From JAUWQU01 sp964564285 (lineage in GTDB: Bacteria > Planctomycetota > Phycisphaerae > SM23-33), in the NCBI GenBank assembly GCA_964564285.1, contig CAZMBZ010000100.1:1-16245 (forward strand): a stretch of DNA of 16,245 nucleotides. The letters are read 5' to 3'. A program made the translations under genes and the position numbers. The notes under the pieces are model-generated. The model saw only the letters and a program-made list of their open reading frames with translations, made no database searches and was not told where the DNA came from. Positions 1 to 6,129 of the stretch are shown piece by piece (the first letter of the stretch is position 1; every line of letters starts with the position of its first letter).

Positions 1-1314
1 GTCGGGCTTGCGGATGGGCAGACGGAGCGTGAGGGTATCTTCGTCCGAATGTCCATAGCCATGCTGGGCCTTGCGTTCGATCATGCGGATCTCGCTGGCG
101 TCGTGAAGCAGTTGGGCGTATCGAACCTTGCCCGCGAAGCCGTCCAGGTGCAGTTCGCTTATGGGCCATTCGAAAATGTGCAGGTAAAGTCGGCCCGTTT
201 GCTGGTTGCAGGTAAGCTTGCAGCCCGACGGGGCGACGAAGCCCTCCGGCGCCGGTCCGCAGCCGTAGATGCTCCGCGAGCAGAGCTTCATCCACTTGCC
301 CATGCCTGCCAGGCTGGCCAAGGCGCGGTCGTCGAAGATTCCCCGGGCCGTCGGGCCGACGTTCAACAGCACGTTGCCCCCATTGGCCACCGAGCCGATC
401 AGCATCAGCAGGAGCTGCTCGACGCTCTTCCATGTCTGCTCGTCGCGATGATAGCCCCACGACCCGCTGAAAGTCTGGCAGGTCTCCCAAAGAACCGGAG
501 TCCCGTCGGGATTGACCAGGGGCTTGCGGAGCATGAACTGTTCCGGCGTTCGCAGGTCCCAGCCGCCGGGCGTGTCGGGCAGGTCCAGTCGGTCGTTGAT
601 GATGATGCCTGGCTGGAGTTTGCGGATCATGGCCAGCAGCTTCTCGCTCTGCCAATCCTCATGCCCCTTGCCGTCTTCGCCGGGGTAGGAGAAATCAAAG
701 AACAGGTAGTCGATTCGTCCGTAGTTGGTCAGCAACTCGCGGACCTGGCTGCGGAGGTACTTGGCGTATTTGCGGATGTCCCTGCCGGCGTTGGCGGCGC
801 GTGCATCGGCATCGTCGCGCATCGGGTGAAGGCGGTCGACGAGGTAGTCCGGGTGATGCCAGTCGATCAGCGAGTGGTAGAAGCCCACCTTGAGTCCCTC
901 GGCCCGGAAGGCCTCAACCATCGGGCGGATGAGGTCCCGCCCGCAGGGGGTGTTGGTGGCCTTGTAGTCGGTGTGCTTGCTGTCCCATAGACAGAAGCCA
1001 TCGTGATGCTTGGTGGTAATGACGAAGTACTTCATACCCGCGTCTTTGGCGGCCCGTGCCCAGGCGGCGGGGTCGTAGAGGTCCGGATCGAAGTTGTCAA
1101 AGTACTTCTGGTAGTCGGCGTTGGTTATTTTCTCGCGGTTCTTGACCCATTCGTGCCTGGCGGGCAGGGCGTACAGCCCCCAGTGAATGAACATCCCGAA
1201 TCGGTCGTGGATGAACCATTCGACGTCAGGTCCGGGGGCCTTTCGCGAGCGGGTTTTGCGAGCGGGTTTTGCGGGCTTGGTTGATTTTGCGGCACGCTTC
1301 TTCGCGACGGCCAT
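1..1314 (-). CDS. Alpha-L-fucosidase, GH29 family (C-terminus cut by window edge)
   Basis: Retaining glycoside hydrolase that removes alpha-L-fucose from glycans. The minus-strand frame is open for 438 codons from ATG 1314 to the left edge. Visible GH29 landmarks: FGMFIHWGLYALP near residues 39-51, KHHDGFCLWDS (substrate-binding His pair), DYLFFDFSYPGED at about 202-214 with D207 as the likely nucleophile, IINDRLDLPD, WGYHRDEQTW and a glycine/asparagine-rich NGGNVLLNVGPTARGIF stretch. The last visible residues (EDTLTLRLPIRKPD) resemble the beta-sandwich end, so little is missing. The start is fixed by AAAGGAGA just upstream. The N-terminus (residues 2-25) is a Lys/Arg/Ala-rich tail with no obvious signal peptide, so export is unclear. 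It lies 96 bases downstream of the propeller gene on the same strand. The family call is firm; the substrate (fucoidan, host glycan or other) is not determined. Confidence 0.95.
   Translation of the reverse strand, partial: MAVAKKRAAKSTKPAKPARKTRSRKAPGPDVEWFIHDRFGMFIHWGLYALPARHEWVKNREKITNADYQKYFDNFDPDLYDPAAWARAAKDAGMKYFVITTKHHDGFCLWDSKHTDYKATNTPCGRDLIRPMVEAFRAEGLKVGFYHSLIDWHHPDYLVDRLHPMRDDADARAANAGRDIRKYAKYLRSQVRELLTNYGRIDYLFFDFSYPGEDGKGHEDWQSEKLLAMIRKLQPGIIINDRLDLPDTPGGWDLRTPEQFMLRKPLVNPDGTPVLWETCQTFSGSWGYHRDEQTWKSVEQLLLMLIGSVANGGNVLLNVGPTARGIFDDRALASLAGMGKWMKLCSRSIYGCGPAPEGFVAPSGCKLTCNQQTGRLYLHIFEWPISELHLDGFAGKVRYAQLLHDASEIRMIERKAQHGYGHSDEDTLTLRLPIRKPD
1245..1270. repeat. Perfect 13-bp tandem duplication inside the fucosidase N-terminus
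   Basis: The 13-mer gcgagcgggtttt occurs twice back to back (1245-1257 and 1258-1270). It encodes part of the basic RKTRSRK tail of the fucosidase. Thirteen is not a multiple of three, so gain or loss of one unit would frameshift the enzyme about 15-23 codons after its start. Confidence 0.8.
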
Positions 1315-1326
1315 GGGTGAATCTCC

Positions 1327-1376
1327 TTTCAGGTGACAGGTAAGTCCCCAGCCTTTTAGCCTGAAAATACCTGAAA
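1327..1376 (-). other. Inverted repeat beside the fucosidase ribosome-binding site
   Basis: TTTCAGGT at 1327-1334 and ACCTGAAA at 1369-1376 are perfect 8-bp complements separated by 34 bases. On the minus-strand mRNA the second arm abuts and partly overlaps the AAAGGAG Shine-Dalgarno of the fucosidase, so the stem could limit ribosome access. A regulatory role is only an inference; the arms are short and the loop long. Confidence 0.3.
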
Positions 1377-1410
1377 CTCAAGAGGCCATTTTTTTGATTT
1401 CGATACGGAG

Positions 1411-2610
1411 CTATTTCGCCTGGAACGTCGAGCAACTCAGCATGCCGGTTTTTGCCCTGGCGTAGATCTTGCCGTTGGCCAGAACCGGCACTGTCCAGCA
1501 AGGCCCCCTGAGAACCTGCCCGGCGGCGAGTTGTTTGAAGCCATCGGCTGAGGCCTCGGCGATTACGAGTTTGCCCTTGTCGGACAGGATTATAAGCTTA
1601 CCGTCGGCCAGCATGAGCGAGCCGCGGCCCAGGCCCTTGTGTGTCCAGTTTACCTTTCCGTCGGAGGCATCGAGGCACGCCAGGGTCGTCTCGTCGAAAC
1701 CGTAAATCGCCCCCTTGAAAAGCACTGAGTTGGTGTGCTTGTTGCGCATATCTTTGTTGGTCCAGAGCAGCTTGGGTTGCCCGCTGGACACGTCGAGCAT
1801 TGCACATCCGTGGTTGTAGCCCGAGGAGATGAAAACCTTCCTGCCGCCGTCAATCATCACCGGGTCGGCTGCGTTGATGTCGTAGCTGGTCTTCCACGGA
1901 TGCTGCCAGAACTTCCCGCCGTCGTCGGCGTTGACCGCCACGACGCTCTTTGCTGAGAACAGAACCACGGCCTTTTTTCCGCCGATTTCGACCGGCACGG
2001 GCGTTGAGTATCCGCCGGGCCCCGTGCCGCTGTCCCAGACGATTTTGCCGGTCGCATTGGCCAGGGCGGTCCCGGCCGAGCCGGCGTTGATGATGAGTTT
2101 GTCGCCCACAGGCAGGACCGATCCGGCGAAGCCCCACGTCGGCATTTTGGCCTTGATCTGGGTCTCCCAAATCTTCTTGCCCGTTTCGGCGCTCAGGCAC
2201 AGAACCTTGCCTCGTTTGGAAAACGTATACACGCACTCGCTATCGACGGTGGGCGTGGCGTTCGGGCCGCCTTCGTACATCTTCGGTTCGAGCTTCGCGG
2301 CGTAGCTGTACTTCCAGAGCTCCTTGCCGCTTGCGGCGTCGAAGCAGTAGACAATGTCCTTGGCGGCCTTGTTGCCCATCGAGTATGCGCGATTGCCGAC
2401 AACCGTGATCGAGCTGCACGATTTGCCGATGTTGGCCGTCCAGAGAACCTTTACGCTGGCCCCGGGCGTAAACCATCCCGTCTCGGCCGAGATGCCGTTG
2501 TGGGCCGGGCCGCGGTAGATCGGCCAATCGTCGGCGGCGACAGTGCCGACGGCGGCACCAAGACAAACCAGCACAAGAACCCATCGTTTCAAGCTGACAC
2601 GGTCTGACAT
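1411..2610 (-). CDS. Secreted PQQ-like (quinoprotein-type) beta-propeller protein
   Basis: A 399-residue protein made almost wholly of beta-propeller blades of the PQQ_2/quinoprotein-dehydrogenase-like type. The blade signature Gly-(2-3 residues)-Trp recurs: GKELW (96-100), GKKIW (144-148), GKIVW (188-192), GGKFW (231-235), LLW (281-283) and GKVNW (318-322). After a signal peptide (basic MSDRVSLKR, hydrophobic core WVLVLVCLGAAVG, likely cleavage near VAA/DDW at about 26) comes WPIYRGPAHNGIS, a motif typical of planctomycete propeller proteins. ATG 2610 is preferred over codons as far up as 2739 because it has an AGGAGA site 6-8 bases upstream and directly precedes the signal peptide. Such proteins act outside the cytoplasm, as binding or scaffold proteins or as dehydrogenases; I see no cytochrome c CXXCH motif here. 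Likely co-transcribed with the downstream fucosidase. Confidence 0.88.
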   Translation of the reverse strand: MSDRVSLKRWVLVLVCLGAAVGTVAADDWPIYRGPAHNGISAETGWFTPGASVKVLWTANIGKSCSSITVVGNRAYSMGNKAAKDIVYCFDAASGKELWKYSYAAKLEPKMYEGGPNATPTVDSECVYTFSKRGKVLCLSAETGKKIWETQIKAKMPTWGFAGSVLPVGDKLIINAGSAGTALANATGKIVWDSGTGPGGYSTPVPVEIGGKKAVVLFSAKSVVAVNADDGGKFWQHPWKTSYDINAADPVMIDGGRKVFISSGYNHGCAMLDVSSGQPKLLWTNKDMRNKHTNSVLFKGAIYGFDETTLACLDASDGKVNWTHKGLGRGSLMLADGKLIILSDKGKLVIAEASADGFKQLAAGQVLRGPCWTVPVLANGKIYARAKTGMLSCSTFQAK

Positions 2611-2952
2611 TGCGATTCTCCTGTCGTAAAGGCCGGGACGGCCTGGCGCCCGCGCCGGCTTGGGTCGGACCTTTCCGGCAAGTGCCATCGCCTTGCCGGC
2701 AGGTGAGATCACCGCACGATTATCGCCTGGGCTTCTCACAAAGTGTAGTCATCTCGTCACTCAAGGCAACATGCAGCCAGCATTGGTCGGGGACGTCGCC
2801 TTGACGAGAAGCGCCCTGGTGCAATATCATCTTGTGTAATTCGGTTGGCTTGGCTGATTGACCGCAAACTTGATCCGACGGATTGTTTCCGCTGGCCATG
2901 GTTTGTTCGTGACATTGCCTGGCCGACTGCTTGGCTGTTTTCGGATGTCGGC
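2611..2952. other. Divergent intergenic region between propeller gene and rex
   Basis: About 340 bases with no supported gene. It must hold the promoters of both divergent genes. A plus-strand promoter candidate is listed separately. On the minus strand GATAAT (complement of 2719-2724) could be a -10 for the propeller gene, but the hexamer 17 bases upstream (TACACT) is a poor -35. An inverted repeat CCGGCAAG (2675-2682) / CTTGCCGG (2692-2699) with a 9-base spacer lies in the propeller gene's leader; its role is unknown. I looked for a palindromic Rex operator (TTGTGA-N6-TCACAA-like) and found only an isolated half-like TCACAA at 2736-2741. Confidence 0.6.
2801..2830 (+). promoter_or_regulatory. 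Candidate sigma-70 promoter for rex
   Basis: TTGACG (2801-2806) and TATCAT (2825-2830) are separated by 18 bases, a fair match to a housekeeping promoter. Transcription would begin near 2837, leaving a leader of about 115 bases before the rex ATG at 2953. Confidence 0.45.
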
Positions 2953-3579
2953 ATGAAACGAGACCTCATACCGCCCCCGGTTGTATGGCGACTGAGCCTG
3001 TACCTGCGAGAGCTTCAGGCGCTGGCAGGCGAAGGCGTCGAGAAGATATCCAGCCGAAATCTCGCCGACGGCTTGCAGACCACAGACACCCAGGTTCGCA
3101 AGGACCTGGCCTACTTCGGCCAGTTCGGCCGGCGCGGCGTGGGTTATAGTGTGGCCGAGCTTATCCGGCGAATCCGCCAGATTCTCAAGACCGACAAAGT
3201 CCGCCCCGTCGTGGTCGTCGGCGCAGGCGACCTGGGCAGGGCTCTCCTGCGACATAAGGGCTTTCTTTCAAAAGGCTTCGAGATTGTGTCAGCCTTCGAT
3301 ATTTCCATGACGCGGGTCGGCACGACCGCCGGCGATGTGCCGGTTCGCCACCTCGACGAATTGCAGGGCTTCCTGCGGCAGTTCGACATACGCCTGGCAG
3401 TGCTGGCCGTGCCGCCACAGGCCGCCCAGGACGTCTGTAACCGCCTTTGCGAGTTAGGAATACAGGGAATCCTCAACTTCGCCCCAATATCGATTTCCGC
3501 GCCCGCCGGCGTGACCGTCCGCCAGGTGGACCTCACCGCCGAACTAGAACAACTAAGCTTCCACGTAGCCACGCAGTGA
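2953..3579 (+). CDS. rex: Redox-sensing transcriptional repressor Rex
   Basis: Cytoplasmic dimeric repressor that senses the NADH/NAD+ ratio and typically controls fermentation and respiration genes. At 208 residues it matches the family's usual 205-215. The N-terminal winged helix is clear: SSRNLADGLQTTDTQVRKDL (about 33-52) followed by FGQFGRRGVGY (55-65). The C-terminal Rossmann domain has VVVVGAGDLGRAL with the nucleotide-binding GxGxxG at 90-95, and FDI with D116 at the end of the second strand. ATG 2953 is chosen from family length. The frame extends up to a TTG at 2845, but the extra 36 residues are Trp-rich and unlike Rex. No strong Shine-Dalgarno precedes the ATG. Its targets are not evident in the window: no convincing palindromic Rex box was found upstream of any gene here. 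Confidence 0.95.
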   Translation: MKRDLIPPPVVWRLSLYLRELQALAGEGVEKISSRNLADGLQTTDTQVRKDLAYFGQFGRRGVGYSVAELIRRIRQILKTDKVRPVVVVGAGDLGRALLRHKGFLSKGFEIVSAFDISMTRVGTTAGDVPVRHLDELQGFLRQFDIRLAVLAVPPQAAQDVCNRLCELGIQGILNFAPISISAPAGVTVRQVDLTAELEQLSFHVATQ

Positions 3580-3720
3580 GCGGCCTGGGCGGGGGCGATA
3601 CGACGGGTTCGCACCATATCAATCGCGACGGAGCGATAATACTGGGAAACATTCAGGTTGCAGACGGGCACGACGTTTTTTGCGTGGCAGGTCCAGGCTC
3701 CCAGCGGATAGAATGCTCGC

Positions 3721-4176
3721 ATGGAAACGCGACATGCCCGAGTGCCCGACGCGGCCGCTATCCGGGAGTTGGTAAATTACTACGCCGAACGCGGCCGAAT
3801 GCTTCATCGGAGCCTTGAGGCCGTCTACGAGATGCTGCGCGAGTTTGTCGTGGTCGAGGAGGATGGGCGGATCGTCGGGTGCGTTGCGGTGGATGTGTTC
3901 TGGGCCGACCTTGCGGAGGTGAAGTCGCTGGCGGTGGCTGAGGGTCGTCGTGGCCAGGGCATCGGGCGAATGCTGGCCGAGGCGGCCGAGGCTGATGCGA
4001 GAAAGCTGGGCATCAAGAGGCTCTTCGCGCTGACTTACGAGGATGGGTTTTTCAAGTCCCGAGGGTTTGTCATCATCGACCGGGACACGCTTCCGGAGAA
4101 GGTATGGCGGGAGTGCATCGGCTGTCCTAAGTTTGACGCATGCGACGAAATCGCGATGATTAAGGAACTCGATTGA
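3721..4176 (+). CDS. GNAT N-acetyltransferase, short ArgA-like
   Basis: A 151-residue acetyl-CoA-dependent N-acetyltransferase. The acetyl-CoA pyrophosphate loop is EGRRGQGIGRML (74-85, R-x-x-G-x-G), preceded by the strand AEVKSLAV. The C-terminal block LPEKVWRECIGCPKFDACDEIAM, with Cys at 132, 135 and 141, is what I associate with short, stand-alone ArgA-like N-acetyltransferases (candidate glutamate N-acetylation, first step of arginine synthesis). No other arginine gene is nearby, so the substrate remains open. The three cysteines could bind metal or form a disulfide. It starts 141 bases after rex and ends 33 bases before the ABC ATPase gene, so it may be the first gene of the envelope-lipid operon. 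Confidence 0.85.
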   Translation: METRHARVPDAAAIRELVNYYAERGRMLHRSLEAVYEMLREFVVVEEDGRIVGCVAVDVFWADLAEVKSLAVAEGRRGQGIGRMLAEAAEADARKLGIKRLFALTYEDGFFKSRGFVIIDRDTLPEKVWRECIGCPKFDACDEIAMIKELD

Positions 4177-4209
4177 CGCGTTGATCGGGTCTTTTCACAA
4201 GGCAGGGCA

Positions 4210-5031
4210 TTGAACGACATCGAACCCATCATCCGCCTCGAAGGCGTTCACAAGGCCTTCGGCAAGCTGGTCGTGCTCGACGGCGTGGACCTGGCGATCC
4301 GCCCGGGCGAGACGACCGTGGTTATCGGTCCGAGCGGATGCGGCAAGAGCGTACTGCTCAAGCACATAATCGGGCTTTTGCACCCCGACAGCGGCAAGGT
4401 GTACTTTCGCGGCCAGGTGATTTCCGGGCGAACCGACCGTCAGTTGGTCGACGTGCGGCGGCGGATGGGTTTTCTTTTCCAGGGCGGGGCACTGTTCGAT
4501 TCCATGACCGTCCATGACAACATTTGTTTCCCGCTGATCGAGCACGGCATGCGCAACCAGTCGCAACTCGACGAGCGTTGCAGCGAGGTGCTCAAGCTGG
4601 TCGGTCTGGCCGGCTACCAGGGGCGCATGCCGGAAGATCTCTCCGGCGGGCAGAAGAAACGCGTTGCGCTGGCCCGGGCCGTGGCGATGAGGCCGGAGGT
4701 GATACTCTACGACGAGCCGACGACCGGGCTGGACCCGATCCGCTCGGACCTGATAAACGAGCTTATCCTCAAGCTCCAGAAGGCCCTCGGCACGACGGCG
4801 GTGGTGGTCACTCACGACATGGCATCGGCCCGCAAGGTTGGCGACCGGATAGTCATGTTGTACGAAGGACGCTTTGTCGCGGACTGTCCGCCGGATAAAC
4901 TGCTTGGCGAAGGCAGCGATGTCGTCGCTCGGTTTGTGCAAGGTCGGGCCAGCAAACGGGAATTGGCGGAGATCGAGGCGGCCCAGTTGCCCAACAATAA
5001 CCAGCCCCGGAGCAGGGAGAGCGGCAAATGA
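4210..5031 (+). CDS. MlaF-like ABC transporter ATPase (MCE-associated)
   Basis: Cytoplasmic ATPase of 273 residues that should power an MCE-type phospholipid/hydrophobic-substrate transporter. All ABC motifs are intact: Walker A GPSGCGKS (40-47), Q-loop Q91 in FLFQGGALFDSMTV (the FQxGALFDS form is characteristic of MlaF/Mkl ATPases), signature LSGGQ (144-148), Walker B VILYDEP (164-170, catalytic E169) and switch H202. The C-terminal 25 residues are hydrophilic. The start is a TTG at 4210 preceded closely by a purine-rich AAGGCAGGG; no ATG or GTG fits the protein start better. Its TGA overlaps the next gene's ATG by four bases (ATGA), so the two are translationally coupled. The membrane permease MlaE, usually the neighbour of this gene, is absent here. 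Confidence 0.92.
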   Translation: MNDIEPIIRLEGVHKAFGKLVVLDGVDLAIRPGETTVVIGPSGCGKSVLLKHIIGLLHPDSGKVYFRGQVISGRTDRQLVDVRRRMGFLFQGGALFDSMTVHDNICFPLIEHGMRNQSQLDERCSEVLKLVGLAGYQGRMPEDLSGGQKKRVALARAVAMRPEVILYDEPTTGLDPIRSDLINELILKLQKALGTTAVVVTHDMASARKVGDRIVMLYEGRFVADCPPDKLLGEGSDVVARFVQGRASKRELAEIEAAQLPNNNQPRSRESGK

Positions 5032-6113
5032 AGGAGCACACTCGCAACGTGGCGGTTGGACTGACGGTCCTGGTGGCCTTGGTTATGTTCGGCGGGATGG
5101 TCATGATGTTCGCCGGCCTGCCGGAACTGCTTCAGACCGGTCGCGTCCTGCGGATGAAGTTCCCGGACACTGCCGGGGCGAAGTCCGGCGAGTGGGTCTA
5201 CATGTCGGGCATTCAGGTCGGCAAGATCACCAGCATCGATTTCGTCGAGGGCGACTCGCGAAAAGGGGTTATGTTCGTCTGCCGGATCAACTCCGGTGTC
5301 AAGCTTCCGGGCAACGTCGAGCCGACGATCACTTCCCGCGCCTTGATGGGCGGGCCTTACCTGTCGTTCCAGCCTACCGGCGATGATCGCCACGACCCAG
5401 TTACCGGGGAGAAACTCGAATACCTGCCCGAGGACTGGCCCGAGCCGCTCAATGGCAGGCGAGTCTTCACGAGCATGCTGCCCAAGGAACTCACCGACGG
5501 ATTGAAGAATCTATCCAACCTGGCCGAGTCGCTCAACAGCCTCGTCGCGGCCCCGGCTGGGACGCAGCCTGCCGGGACCCAGCCGACCACCCAGCCAGCG
5601 CCGCCGGCACCGCCGACCCTTCTTGGAATGCTGGCCAAGTTCGACCGGGCGCTGACGGACGTGCATGACGTGCTGGGCGACGAGGATAACCAGAAGAACT
5701 TCAAGAAGACAATGGCGGGCCTCGCGGACGCATCCGCCAAGGCTGCCGATGCAATGGACGCACTGAGGGAATTCGCCGTCGAAGGGCGGGAAAAGGCCGG
5801 CAAGACGCTCACCGCCGCAAGCCAGGCCGTCGACAAGATAGGCACGCTCGCCGTGAACACCGACCGGCGCTTGGAGGATATCTCGAAGGAGATAGTCAAC
5901 GATGCCGAGAAACTCTCAAAGGTCTTGGAAACAGTCAACCGAATCGCCACAAAGATGGACACCGGCGAGGGAACCGTCGCGAAGCTCGTGAACGACCCGA
6001 AGCTCTACGACAATTTCCTTCAGGCGTCCAGGCAACTGTCCCTGCTGTCAGCCGAGCTGAGAGTGCTCGTTCGCGAGTGGGAAAAGAACGGCGTCAAGCT
6101 CAAGCTCAAGTGA
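5028..6113 (+). CDS. MlaD-like MCE-domain protein, membrane-anchored
   Basis: A 361-residue periplasm-facing protein that should bind or channel lipids for the ABC transporter encoded upstream. Residues about 8-30 form one transmembrane anchor (NVAVGLTVLVALVMFGGMV). An MCE domain follows (about 36-117: GRVLRMKFPDTAGAKSGEWV, then SGIQVGKITSIDF). A Pro/Thr/Gln-rich linker with repeated PAGTQP units covers about 178-200. The C-terminal 150 residues are helical, coiled-coil-like and Ala/Lys-rich, and end in GEGTVAKLVNDPKLYDNFLQ, a block commonly seen at the end of MlaD-family proteins. The start is ATG 5028, overlapping the ATPase stop. The MMPL gene begins 16 bases after its stop. Confidence 0.9.
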   Translation: MKEHTRNVAVGLTVLVALVMFGGMVMMFAGLPELLQTGRVLRMKFPDTAGAKSGEWVYMSGIQVGKITSIDFVEGDSRKGVMFVCRINSGVKLPGNVEPTITSRALMGGPYLSFQPTGDDRHDPVTGEKLEYLPEDWPEPLNGRRVFTSMLPKELTDGLKNLSNLAESLNSLVAAPAGTQPAGTQPTTQPAPPAPPTLLGMLAKFDRALTDVHDVLGDEDNQKNFKKTMAGLADASAKAADAMDALREFAVEGREKAGKTLTAASQAVDKIGTLAVNTDRRLEDISKEIVNDAEKLSKVLETVNRIATKMDTGEGTVAKLVNDPKLYDNFLQASRQLSLLSAELRVLVREWEKNGVKLKLK

Positions 6114-6129
6114 GAAACGAATCCGCGAT

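Noticed and set aside
49..990. Plus-strand ORF of 313 codons over the left end
   Set aside because: It is the antisense shadow of the GH29 fucosidase, whose minus-strand frame carries all family motifs; no ribosome site or recognisable domain supports the plus-strand reading.
2731..2840. Rex operator between the propeller gene and rex
   Set aside because: Only a half-like TCACAA (2736-2741) is seen; no inverted partner at the right distance on either strand.
2845..2952. Longer Rex start at TTG 2845
   Set aside because: It would add a Trp-rich 36-residue tail absent from Rex proteins; ATG 2953 gives the family's normal length.
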